This document shows, one piece after another, positions 22,101-31,969 of a stretch of DNA of 64,000 bases; position 1 is the first letter of the stretch, and each line of letters starts with the position of its first letter. The notes beneath the pieces are model-generated. The model had not been told where the DNA came from, made no database searches, and saw only the letters and a program-made list of their open reading frames with translations. Location of the stretch: contig JXTC01000141.1 in NCBI GenBank assembly GCA_002914845.1, positions 483,168 through 547,167 of the forward strand, in the 5' to 3' direction. Source of the stretch: Trema orientale (Eukaryota; Streptophyta; Magnoliopsida; Rosales; Cannabaceae). Made by a program: the position numbers and the translations under genes.

Positions 22101-23883
22101 GTAATTGAGATATAGATGTTAAGGATAAGTTTTTCCTTTTTCTATAAATGCTTCCCTTCTTTCTTTTTGTTGATGTTGTTGAGGTTGTATAGGTTGGTTG
22201 AGGGTGCCCTCTCCTAGCTAGGTGTACATTTCCCCCCCCCCCCTCCCTTTTCTCTGTTTTTTTTTTTTTAAAAAAAAAAGATTATTTGGAGTTTTCATTG
22301 CGAATAAAGTTTGTGAATTTCTTTTGCAATTGCAATATTCTTTTTAGCGTTTTTGAGTAAACTGAGAGTGGTTGTTTATTCTTGCAGCATGGTCCTTATG
22401 AATGCTTATTGAACACCGTGGAAGCCTGTGCGATCGATGCGTGGCCTGAGTTGGTAAGATTATATACATATGCAAGTTATCCAGAACTAGTAATTCTGTT
22501 GGCTTTTTGATTTTATGAAGTTGGTTTGATGGAAACTAGTAGCTCTTAAACAAGATGCTAACCTTTTATTTGGAGATTCACATTTATGCAGAACAGGCAT
22601 TTTCCTTTTATTTACTGCATCGAGGATTTGGTGCATAAGCGCAAGTACCCTCTGTGGGAAAGTTGCTTTGAGAAATTGGGCTTGGATCCTAAACCTGTCA
22701 ATGATTGCTACAAGAGCGAAGCTGGAAAAGAGGTTAGTTTTTTTTTTGGTAGCATTTGGTTTATGTGTTCCTACTTTCCTATTACACGCTGCACAAATGG
22801 TGTTTGCTAAAGCATGCTTCATAAGATGAAGGATGCGGTAGAATCCATGATAGTTTGGTCATCTTGGAACACCGTGTTTGACATTTTTTATACTAGTCCT
22901 CCCACTGAACTATAATCTTTGAGAGGCAAGAAAGTTTAGCATATTGCTAGCTAGGTTCCCCGAAAAATCGAACCCAAACCTCATGGGAGCAAACCATGAG
23001 CCAGATGGGTATTGTTTGACATATTTTGGTTCGTTCATCATGACATCATCCTAAGAGTCACTCTGCAAAGTTGCTTGGTTCGTTCATCATGACATTATCC
23101 TAAGAGTCACTCTGCGAAGTTGCCTGCTTCTCCTAAAGTCTGCCTGCTGTTGGTCATATCTTTCTGCTTTTTGAACTTGAATGTTTTTTTTTTTTTTTTA
23201 CCTCTACTAACTTGCAAAATACTCGTCGCCATGGTTTTCCCTTTTTTTTTTCCAGTTATTCCAGTTTCTTTGCTGTCTATAGTAGTAAAGTTATGGCCAT
23301 TGTTTTTTGGCATAAATAATTGGGTTCATCATCTTCATGCAGCTTGAATTGCAATATGGAGCTGAAACAGATGCCCTTCAACCTCCTCACACCTATGTGC
23401 CTTGGGTAGTCGTTGATGGTCAACCAATTTATGAGGTTTGTTTGTCACATTCTTCTTGTTATTCCTTCTCTCTGTCTTGCCACTCTGGCCATAACAATGT
23501 GTTTTCTCCTTAAATACGTAGCATTACGGATACACCACATAGTTTCCTAGTATGATTTTCAGTGCCAGTCTAATTGACTTTCTAGTTCACTAAATATTCG
23601 TTGGCCCAAAAGACTCGTGACTGTTAACCTTCAGAAAATGACAGTACTTCTGTTGCTGTAGGACTATGAAAACTTCTTAAGTTACATCTGCAAGGCTTAT
23701 AAGGGCTCCGCTGCGCAGGCGTCTTGTAGTGAACTATTCTTCAAGACTTTCCAAATGGAAGGAGCAAAGCCAAGCCATTCGGTCACCTACAAAGAGCAAG
23801 AGAAGATCCCAATTTTATGGGCAAGAATAAGATCAACTCTAGCCTCATGGATGAACCAGATGAACATGGCAGCCGTGGAATAG
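16179..23883 (+). CDS. GILT-like thiol reductase (gamma-interferon-inducible lysosomal thiol reductase family)
   Basis: Five exons, all phase 0, join to 263 residues: 16179-16448, 22388-22453, 22592-22732, 23343-23435, 23662-23883. Family knowledge: GILT proteins are secretory/vacuolar thioredoxin-fold enzymes that reduce disulfides with a CXXC site. An N-terminal signal peptide covers about residues 1-30. The family signature CQHGx2ECx2Nx4C is complete (Cys89-Cys104) and is split by intron 1 between CQ and HGPYEC, which confirms the join across the 5.9-kb intron. Later landmarks are FPFIYCIEDLV, LQPPHTYVPWVVVDG and a Cys-containing C-terminal segment. The expected CXXC is CPYS (Cys46 to Ser49), so the resolving cysteine is missing. 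Some plant homologues may share this (from memory, not checked). Intron 1 contains a gypsy element and a solo LTR. Arabidopsis At1g07080 is the closest type I recall. Confidence 0.93.
16669..17625 (-). repeat. 3' LTR (element sense) of the intronic gypsy element
   Basis: On the + strand it starts TGTTGACGCCTAAAATCGGC and ends CATGCACAACA. It matches the LTR at 20203-21019 along its length but is 140 bp longer, mainly through an extra stretch around 16990-17165. TG…CA ends and the neighbouring polypurine tract (17626-17641) fix the boundaries. The divergence and indels between the two LTRs point to an old insertion. Confidence 0.85.
18165..18670. repeat. Minisatellite of GAGCTCGACTTT units
   Basis: About twenty degenerate units of 22-30 bp built on AGCTCGACTTT(A/T)TGCGAG follow one another. 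The array lies between the gag remnant and the 3' LTR of the intronic element. Tandem arrays in that position are known from Tat/Ogre-type elements. The overlapping + strand frames (18118-18465, 18228-18449) are products of the repeat, not genes. Confidence 0.85.
18900..19790 (-). pseudogene. Degraded retrotransposon gag
   Basis: Two overlapping minus-strand frames (19152-19664 and 18928-19212) and a third (19301-19789) together cover a gag-like region. The recognisable capsid part reads PLPAEFKLPSMSTFKGMIDP and then ends with AAKKWFKGL before continuing in another frame, so there is at least one frameshift. This is the plant gypsy Retrotrans_gag pattern, and the same region is found in the gag at 50380-51110. 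No zinc knuckle, protease or polymerase follows. Confidence 0.8.
20203..21019 (-). repeat. 5' LTR (element sense) of the intronic gypsy element
   Basis: On the + strand it begins TGTTGATGCCAAAAATCGAC and ends in CATAACAAACA. It pairs with 16669-17625. The outer end is slightly ambiguous: ending at 21019 rather than 21015 gives terminal CA plus an AAAGG target duplication, which is why I chose it. Confidence 0.8.
21118..21972 (+). mobile_element. Solo LTR of the same family, opposite orientation, TSD AGAAA
   Basis: The segment starts TGTTGTGTGTAATTTTTACA and ends GATTTTTGGCATTAACA on the + strand. That is the reverse orientation of the neighbouring element: its terminal words (TTGGCATTAACA against TGTTGATGCCAAAAATCG) are complementary. 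A perfect 5-bp repeat AGAAA flanks it (21113-21117 and 21973-21977). With no internal region it is a solo LTR. The minus-strand frames here (21293-21493, 21402-21647, 21770-21973) are LTR sequence. It is the second LTR-type insertion in the same intron, only about 100 bp from the first. Confidence 0.9.
23026..23123. repeat. 49-bp tandem duplication in GILT intron 3
   Basis: TTGGTTCGTTCATCATGACA and the following bases through CTCTGC(A/G)AAGTTGC occur at 23026-23074 and 23075-23123, differing at two positions. The duplication lies in the intron between exons 3 and 4, and the splice sites are outside it. Confidence 0.92.
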
Positions 23884-25020
23884 AAGTCCCACACTTGAGT
23901 GGCAATCCGCGTAGTAACTCTGTAATAAGCTGGCACTGGTATCTGGCTATTTGCTAGTTTCATCATCCATATAGCTTGTTCATACTTGTAGTCCCCACTT
24001 AAGAGAGTTTGGTTGGTGAGTTTTATTTCCTCTTTTTTTTTTTGGTGAACTAAAACAAATAATCCCAATAATGATGATAATGCTTATGCTAAACATGTGT
24101 TTGCTTGCTCTTTTTCTTTTTTCGAAGGATTAATAGTTCGGTTTAAGTTATGAATTATTTGAACACAGCCAAAATAACAGAGGCTTGGAGAGAGAAACGA
24201 GTGAAGATATAAACAGGAGTCAGGAAGGCAATGAATCTAAATGCCATTTTTTTTTTGGCCCCTCAAATTTCTACTTTCTTAATCAGGGAAAAGGAAAACA
24301 TGGTACCCGAATGAATAGCAACAAAACAAAGTCACTACACACAATTGGGAAATTGACCTAGGTAGTCTTATTTTGTGAGTAAATGATTTTTCTATTTTTC
24401 TTTTCTAGAATGACTTTTATAGTTCAAAATTATGACATTTTTAGTTCATTTTGGAGAGAGAAAATTGTGTTTCCGAATATGCCCTTCTACCAATTCATGT
24501 CTTTTAGATGAGTACAAGTACAAAGTTCCCTTCTCTTTCTTACTTTCCCCCAAAATTTCTCGCCCAATCGTACTAAAGTTGCTGTCATCCTCTTCTTTTT
24601 TATTTTGTTTCTAAAGCAACTCATTTTTCATTTCTCCTTGTCGTGCCTGCTTATACTCAGCCCCTCTCTCTCTCTCTCTCTCTTTCTCTCATCTACTCCG
24701 TCCACCATAGCTCTATTCTCTTCCGCCCATCTCGCTTTGTGGTTTGGTTAGTATTATCTTTGGTTTTGTCTCGCTCATCTCTCTCTCTCTCTCTCTCTCC
24801 CACCTTCTCATTTTGGTTTGGTTTGATTATAAGAAGATATGTGTTTGTTCTAATTTTCGTTTACTTCTTCCTCTTTTTCCTTTTTTTTTTTGTAAAAAAA
24901 ATCTAGTCACTTCTTATTCGGGGTTAGAAGTCAGTGGATAATAATTATTTTAGGTAAGATGATATGGATCTATATGATAGTTAACATTTTTGCAATCAAA
25001 TTTGTGTCAATATAATATAA
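23884..25020. other. 3' flank of the GILT-like gene and spacer with CT microsatellites
   Basis: After the likely 3' UTR the sequence becomes T-rich. CT microsatellites lie at about 24664-24690 and 24779-24800. The open frames 24432-24614, 24643-24906 and 24744-24941 are Ser/Leu/Phe-rich translations of these pyrimidine runs. No gene is supported. Confidence 0.55.
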
Positions 25021-26230
25021 CCAGATCTGTATGGGACCATATGTCACAAATTTTGTGACACAGTGGCACAATATGTGTGAATTTGTTATTTATGTTGTGA
25101 TTAGAAGAAGTCAAAGTGTGTGTGACTATGTGTCACAATATTTGTTACGCTTTTTTTCGAATATATTTTCCGTTGTTACAGTGGTCCAATTTTCGTCATT
25201 GGCAGACCAAAGTTCGTTACTGGTAGTCACAATCTTGTGACTGACGATCACTTTTTGTTTTACATCGTTATGAATATTGAGAGATCTTATCACGTAATAT
25301 GTTAGGTATTTGTTGATCTACGTTAAACTTTTATTTTATTTTATTTTATTTTATTTTTTTGTAGACCTAGGCAGTATTGTTGTTTTCCTAAATAACAATG
25401 GTAATTTGGACCACAATAATATCTATCATGTGATAAAGACATTAGATTTATTAGAAATTGTGTATGAAGCTCTTGAGTTGAGACCTGAACATCATACTAT
25501 AGAGATTAAACATGTTGTTGATATGAGACTTGCTTCTATTAAGATTGTTAGTGACCCTTTCTATTAAAGATTTCATGGAGCTAAAGAAGAATGAAAGTCA
25601 TTTAGTCACAAAAATCATTTGATCATTTGGTCACAAAAGAAATGTCACATAATTTGTTTAGTAATTGTAGATTCGTATTTTTTTGTTTTTGCAGACAAGA
25701 ACAGTGTTATTATTTTCCTAAAGTACAATATTAGGTGACAACTATAATATATATCACGGGATGGGGAGTACGGGTATTTTGGTTAATAATAGAGAAACCT
25801 ATGTCGATTTGTTAGAAATTGTATTTGACGCTTTAGAGTTGAGACCTGTACACCATACAATAGATATGAAATATGTTGTTGATGTGGGACTTTCTTCTGT
25901 GAAGATAATAAATGACCGTTTGATAAGACCATGAGTGTAATAATTCACCTTCGTAATAATTCTTAACAGTCATAAAATTGTGACACAGAGTCACACACAT
26001 GTTTTACAAATCATGTTACCATCAACACAAAAATTCTTGACAGTCATAAAATTGTGACATAGAGTCACACAGCTCTTACAGGGACTGATACGTTTTCTTA
26101 AATGAGAAGAGAAAAAAACAATTTGACAAAAAAAGGTTACAAACCATTGTCACCATCATTACACAAAATTCTTGACAGTCATAAAATTACGACATAGAGT
26201 CACACAGCTCTGACAGTTTTTGGTACGTTT
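25020..26230 (+). mobile_element. Mutator-like element fragment with duplicated transposase N-terminal pieces
   Basis: Two related coding fragments lie in the same direction. The first (about 25361-25567) contains LLEIVYEALELRPEHHTIEI; the second (about 25693-25935) contains LLEIVFDALELRPVHHTIDM. The pattern 'LL-x-IV-x-x-A-L-x-L-x-P … I-x-x-x-x-V', followed by a short 'IKI-x-(S/N)D' strand, resembles the N-terminal domain before the catalytic region of plant MULE transposases. No catalytic domain is present. Around them are many GTGACA/TGTCAC words, and a 33-bp unit (GACAGTCATAAAATTGTGAC and following) repeats at about 25966, 26039 and 26173. I consider it a broken MULE; the family assignment is tentative. 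Confidence 0.5.
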
Positions 26231-26717
26231 TTCAAATTTAAAAAAAAAAATGAAAAAAGAAGAAAAAATATAGCTCAAAAGCTAATAGGGGTTAGTTAAG
26301 TTAAGAGTATTTTAGACTTTTTGTTGTTTATAGAGTATTAAAAATGTCATTTTGAAAAAGTGAACTAAAAAAATCATTTTGGGCTAAAATTAAACTATCT
26401 ACGTCAATTTCCCGACACAATTCTCACCTTTAGATGGGCGAGGATTTTACTGGGCCTCGCTTTTAAACTCATCAGAAGCCCAAAGCAAGAGGACTCTACT
26501 TGGGCTAACGTGAGCAGAAAACTTGAGCTTCCGTCATCTTAGGCCCAGTTCAGCCAACGCGAATTGGACTTGAAAATAGAGCTGCCTAGGAGTATTTTTA
26601 AGGGCTTATTATACAAATACGGGAAACTATTAAAAAAATACGACATACGGTTGCTAACTTTTGGAAAAATACGGACATGCTGATGTCACTTGTCAGCTAA
26701 CGAAATTTAAGAAAAAG

Positions 26718-27164
26718 NNNNNNNNNNNNNNNNNNNNNNNNNNNNNNNNNNNNNNNNNNNNNNNNNNNNNNNNNNNNNNNNNNNNNNNNNNNNNNNNNNN
26801 NNNNNNNNNNNNNNNNNNNNNNNNNNNNNNNNNNNNNNNNNNNNNNNNNNNNNNNNNNNNNNNNNNNNNNNNNNNNNNNNNNNNNNNNNNNNNNNNNNNN
26901 NNNNNNNNNNNNNNNNNNNNNNNNNNNNNNNNNNNNNNNNNNNNNNNNNNNNNNNNNNNNNNNNNNNNNNNNNNNNNNNNNNNNNNNNNNNNNNNNNNNN
27001 NNNNNNNNNNNNNNNNNNNNNNNNNNNNNNNNNNNNNNNNNNNNNNNNNNNNNNNNNNNNNNNNNNNNNNNNNNNNNNNNNNNNNNNNNNNNNNNNNNNN
27101 NNNNNNNNNNNNNNNNNNNNNNNNNNNNNNNNNNNNNNNNNNNNNNNNNNNNNNNNNNNNNNNN
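26718..27164. other. Assembly gap (447 N)
   Basis: All bases are N. The gap abuts the first copy of the 650-bp tandem repeat, so it probably reflects collapsed or unresolved repeat copies. The open frames that span it have no meaning. Confidence 0.99.
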
Positions 27165-28770
27165 AACGTCCAACACTCATTCTAATTTCTCCAAATACCA
27201 TAAATATATAGCTAAGATACCTAGAGATACTTAGGGTAATATTCCTAAATATTTTTAGAATGACCAGCTCTATTCTATTATCCTGTTATCATAGATGAGT
27301 CGTGAACAAAGAGAGTGATCGATAGTAACCAAGTAGGTGATAGTTCTTAAATCACCTTCAACAAGAGAAAAGAAGAAACAAAGAAAGAAAAAAAATTATT
27401 TAAACAAGTTTGAAAGGACAAAAATTAATTTTTATTATTTAAAGTTAGTAAGATACCATCGGTAACTTACTAAGATACCTATAGCTTTTTTTTTTTTTTT
27501 TTTTTTGTAATTTATCTTGTTACCATACATAGCATAATAAGATACCTAAAGTAATTTTTCTTTTTATGACGATAAAAATCGTCGAGTTCTCATTTTAATT
27601 TCCCTAGATACCAGAAGTAACCAGCTAAGATACCTATAGTAATATTTCTCTCTTTTTTTTTTCCCACAGAATTTTTAACTCTCTTTCTAATTTCACAAGT
27701 AATATAGGTAGTACTATAGGATACTTATGTAACTTTTTTTTTTTTCTTTCTTTTTTTCACAATTTCTCCAGTTATGAAATACCATACATAACTAGTAAGA
27801 TACTTACAGTAAATTTTTTTAGGCAAAAAGGAATGTCCAACGCTCATTCTAATTTCTCCAAATATCATAAATTTATAACTAAGATACCTAGAGATACCTA
27901 GGATAATATTCCTAAATATTTTTAGAACGACCAACTCTAATATATTATCCCGTTATCATAGAAGAGTCGGGAATAAAGAGAGTGATCGATAGTAACCAAG
28001 TGGGTGACGTCCTTAAATCACTTTCAACAAGAGAAAAGAAGAAACAAAGAAAGAAAAAAATTATTTAAACAAGTTTCATTTAAAGTTAGTAAGATATCAT
28101 AGGTAACTTATTAAGATATCTGTAGGTTTTTTTTTTTTCCCAATTTATCTTGTTATCATACATAATATAATAAGATACCTAAAGTAATTTATTTTTTCAT
28201 GACAATAAAAGTCATCGAGTTCTCATTCCAATTTCTCTAGATACCAAAAGTAACCAGGCAAGATACCTATAGTAATATTCCTATTTTTTTTTTTTTTTTT
28301 TCATAGAATACTCCCTTTCCAATTTCGCGGGTAACATAGATAACACTATAGGATATTTATGTAACTTTCTTTTTTTTTTTTTTTTTTATTCACAATTTCT
28401 ATAGCTATGAGATACCATACATAATCAGGTAAGATACTTATAGTAATTTTTTTTTAGACAATAAAGAATGCCTAAAACTCATTCCAATTTCTTTGAATAT
28501 CATATATTTACAACTAAGATACTTAGAGATACCTAGAGTAATATTCCTAAAATTTTTTAGAACGACCAGCTCTAAACTATTATCCCATTATCATAGATGA
28601 GTTGGGAACAAAGAGAGTAACTAATGGTAACCAAGTGAGTGATCATCATTAAATCGCCTATTAAAAATGTAGGATTCACCAATAGAAAAGAAGAAACAAA
28701 GAAAGAAAAATTTATTTGAAGAAGTTTCAAAAGAAAAAATATTAATTTTTATCATTTAAAGTTTCTATTT
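27165..28770. repeat. Three tandem repeats of about 635-667 bp
   Basis: Units begin at 27165, 27832 and 28467 with AA(C/T)G(T/C)C(C/T)AA…CTCATTC(T/C)AATTTCT. Each carries the landmarks GAGATAC(T/C)TAG, TATTCCTAAA, a GACCA(G/A)CTCTA word and GAAAAGAAGAAACAAAGAAA. The third unit is shortened. Within each unit a 60-100-bp sub-repeat (AAGATACCTATAGTAAT plus a T-run) recurs several times. There is no coding potential. Copy number may be higher, since the gap lies at the left edge. Confidence 0.88.
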
Positions 28771-29150
28771 AAAAAATAAAAAGAAGAAGAAGAAGAGCAA
28801 ATGAACGTTTTTAAAGAACTAAAAGACGCAAAAGGAAAAAAATAAAATAAATAAATACAAAAACAAATAAAAAACACGGGTAGTAAATAGGACAAAAGAC
28901 AAAAAGAAAGTGAAAACTAAAAAAACAAAATAAGAAAACCAAGTAATGAAAAAACAAAAAAAGTGAAAAAATAAAAGACAAAGGTAAGTACCTTTCTGAC
29001 TTGCTGCGTAATGCAATTTTATTTCATTTTTTTGGCCATGTGTATAGCCACTTCTTGACACGCACACAATTTTTTATGTCAGTCGTATTTCCGTATTTTG
29101 TAAATATGAGGTCGTATTTTTCAAAACATTAACCTCCGCATACCGTATAA

Positions 29151-30840
29151 ATCAAATGTTTGGGCCAAACACGTTACCGGCTCTAATTTCCTCTATTATT
29201 TGTAACTAAAATAAATGTTCTAGCATTTTTGACAGATAACTTTTCTAGGAGTTCTCTATGATTATAAAATTATAATTTTTTTAAGACCAATCAATAGTCA
29301 CAGATAGTGTGACTTTAGCACACAATACTGTGACATTATTAAAAAGTCATTTAAATTCAAATTACTATTACATATCAATTTTCCTTGAAAAATATAGGAC
29401 AAGGACCCTCCACTCTTCATTAAAGGAATATTATCCTTTCTTTCTAAGGAATATTTTCCTTTCTTATGGCTCTTCTAACACAAATTTCATGTGTTAATTT
29501 ATAGAAAAGAAAACAAGAAACATCAAATTAAGAAGTCTAAATTTAGAGAGGAAAAAAAAAAAAGCCTAGGAAATGGAGACCTGAGAGCTGAGGCCACCAC
29601 TAAATGATAAAACGCAGTCCAAGAGATAAATAAACACCAATTTATCCAATGTCCACATCTTAAGAACCATATTTGATTATGTCATCTCGATAGGCTAAGT
29701 TCAATATGAATGGTCAATTTCTATCCCAAAAAAGTCGTGTAATCATGTGGAGGCAAGTGATTGATCACCACTTGTATTTGCATCTTGAGTTTGTCTTCTT
29801 GTAACAAATACAAAGTAACTAACAAGATAGATAGGTCCATTCAAAGCCGAACTAGTCTAAAAACTACGACTCCACTCTTCAGTACGACGTCGCAGTCAGC
29901 ATGAGACTTATCAGTAGATCGAGCTAGCTATAAGGTCGCACAAATACGCGGCTTAGCAATTAGCATGCATTTAGTTGAAGGCAAAGGAAAATGAAAGTAA
30001 TTATGATGATGCATGTTTTTGTCATGTGGGTATCCAATACCGATGAGAGAGAGAATCATGCACCGTCTGTCGGGAAATCTACGCTTCAGATATGTTGTCG
30101 GACACTCAAACTACACTTTGTCAAACCTCTTTGGACCTAACTTTTTTTACACCGCCACAGGCCACACTGCACCGGAGGCCCGGCTCATACTTATACATCT
30201 CTCTACATTTGCTACAGCTTTGTCACTCTCTCATTAATCCTAGTTGCAATACTAATCCTAGTTAATTCCTTAAAAGGGTTTCTGGCCGTAGTAAAGTCCC
30301 TTACATTTTTTAAGTTGTTATTATTTAGTCTATAAATTAAATAAATGTTAAAAAAATCCATCTAACTTATTCAATTAATTATAATAAAGTTTTTTTTTTG
30401 GGGTAAAATGATTTTTATAAAGAAATAAAAGGTTTTCTCAAACTCTAAAATTTTGCTTGCAAATATGCAATAAGAATGTCTCTTTTAAACAATCTATGAC
30501 GTGCACCACATGCGTTTTCTTCTTTTCAACTTTTAAGGCGTTAACAATTTTAGAGAAAACATATATTATTGTCACTAATCGATTAATTCAAGGAAATTTT
30601 TGGGCCTTTATTTAATTCAGAGACTAAATAATCACTATACGAAGAATTCAGGAATCTTTAATGACACAAATCCTAAAAGTAATAATGTTACTCAACAAAT
30701 TATCAAGGAAAATTATAACAAAATTATAAAAAGAGAACTTAGAATTATTATCAGTGTTTAACTTTTTTCTTATTATGCAATTTAAATTTGGAAATGCTAC
30801 ACACGTTAATAGTTCTTTTTCTATGTAAAAACATTATAAA
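29151..30840. other. Spacer without a recognisable gene
   Basis: Mostly AT-rich. A segment of more balanced composition (29560-30240) contains an open frame at 30013-30237 with no recognisable domain, and no splice signals extend it. GTGACTTT/TGTGAC words near 29300-29340 resemble those of the MULE fragment at 25-26 kb and may be another remnant of it. Confidence 0.5.
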
Positions 30841-30864
30841 ATGACCTTGTATTTCATACTTTTT

Positions 30865-31341
30865 ATGAAAACCCCATATATTTTAAGAAATATGCAAAAC
30901 AACCACTTTGAATTTGATTTTTTTTTTTTTCAATTACAAAAGCCTTATAAGTGGACTATTTTTGAAATCCGTCCTCATATCACCAAAATTAGGAAAATTG
31001 ATAGAAATGACAAAACTACCCCTAGTAAATGGTAAATTTAAATTAAATACAAATTTAAAAATGATCTATACTAGTTTCCAAATAACATGTCGATTCTTCA
31101 AAATGACCTCTAAGTGATAAAATAGTTTCCAAACAATTATATGTGTATCTAAACATAAAGAAAAAATGCTTTATAAATCTAAGTCTACCATCCACTAAGA
31201 GTAATTTTGTCATTTTCTTATTAATTTTTCCAATTTAGTTTATATGAAGAGGTCGAATTTAAAAAATAGTCGACTTACAAGCCTTTTTGTAATAAAAAAT
31301 CAAATTTATAGAGTTTTCTCATATTTCTTAAAATACATAGG
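30865..31341. mobile_element. Foldback element with inverted arms of about 110 bp
   Basis: The left arm (30865-30975) contains ATATTTTAAGAAATATG, AATTTGATTTTTT, ACAAAAGCCTTATAAGT and GACTATTTTTGAAATCCG. The right arm, read on the minus strand, contains TATTTTAAGAAATATGAG, AATTTGATTTTTTATTAC, AAAAAGGCTTGTAAGTCG and ACTATTTTTTAAATTCG. The spacer is AT-rich without coding capacity. A single related arm is found at 35385-35445. The outer boundary is approximate and I saw no target duplication. Confidence 0.65.
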
Positions 31342-31961
31342 TAAGGCTGGCAATTTGTGACATGATACGACAACATGACTTGAAACCCACACGGAGTTAG
31401 CGGATTTGGATTTGCCTTAAACGAGTTCAGGGCAAAATCGGGTTGAACCTGCGAACACGTTTATTAAACTGGTCGGGTTCGGGTTGATATACCAACCCGA
31501 AACTGACTTGTAATTACCCGTTTATTAAATGGGTTCATTTCTGGTCAACCCATTTATGACCCGTGTAATACCTATTTGAAAATATTAGTACATTTTTAAG
31601 ACTTTATTATGCACATATGTTGAGATTTTATATGATTTCAATTTATTTTTAGTAAATATTAGTGTCTTAAGGTCATAAAACATGTATGAATTTATGTTAA
31701 ATGTGTTAAAAAAATATTTTGGCTAATTTGGATTAAACGGGTTAACGGGTCATGTCGGGTTGACTTGACTCGAATGTGACCTATTTGAATAAACAAGTTA
31801 CATGGGTTGTATCGAGTCAAACTGTTTATAAACAGGTCGGATTCGGGTTAGAATTTTTGACACGATTATTGTTTGGTTGGGTTCAGGTTGAGATATATAT
31901 TGTTATACATGAACATTGATATGACACGAATACGACCCACTGACACGAATTGCCACCCCTA
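31342..31961. mobile_element. Non-autonomous hAT-like element with 8-bp target duplication
   Basis: The ends are inverted repeats: left TAAGGCTGGCAATTTGTGAC; right, on the minus strand, TAGGGGTGGCAATTCGTGTC. Flanking 8-mers are TACATAGG (31334-31341) and CACATAGG (31962-31969), 7 of 8 identical. An 8-bp duplication and TAGGGGTGGCAA-type ends are typical of hAT elements. The 620-bp interior is rich in GGGTTNGGGTT and ACCCG words that pair with each other. It has no transposase. It interrupts the left arm of the long inverted-repeat element. Confidence 0.85.
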
Positions 31962-31969
31962 CACATAGG

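Larger units (their letters stand above)
26609..29150. mobile_element. Putative non-autonomous DNA transposon containing tandem repeats and the assembly gap
   Basis: The two ends form a gapped inverted repeat of about 75-85 bp. The left end starts TTATACAAATACGGG. The right end, read on the minus strand, starts TTATACGGTATGCGGAGG. Both continue through AAAAATACGAC and AAAATACGGA words towards a TGTCA/TGACA motif. Inside lie three tandem units of about 650 bp and a 447-base N gap. There is no transposase frame. I did not find a convincing target duplication, so the class is open, though Mutator-like is possible. Confidence 0.5.

Noticed and set aside
26661-27201. Frames spanning the N gap
   Set aside because: Almost all codons are unknown. 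They exist only because N does not encode a stop.
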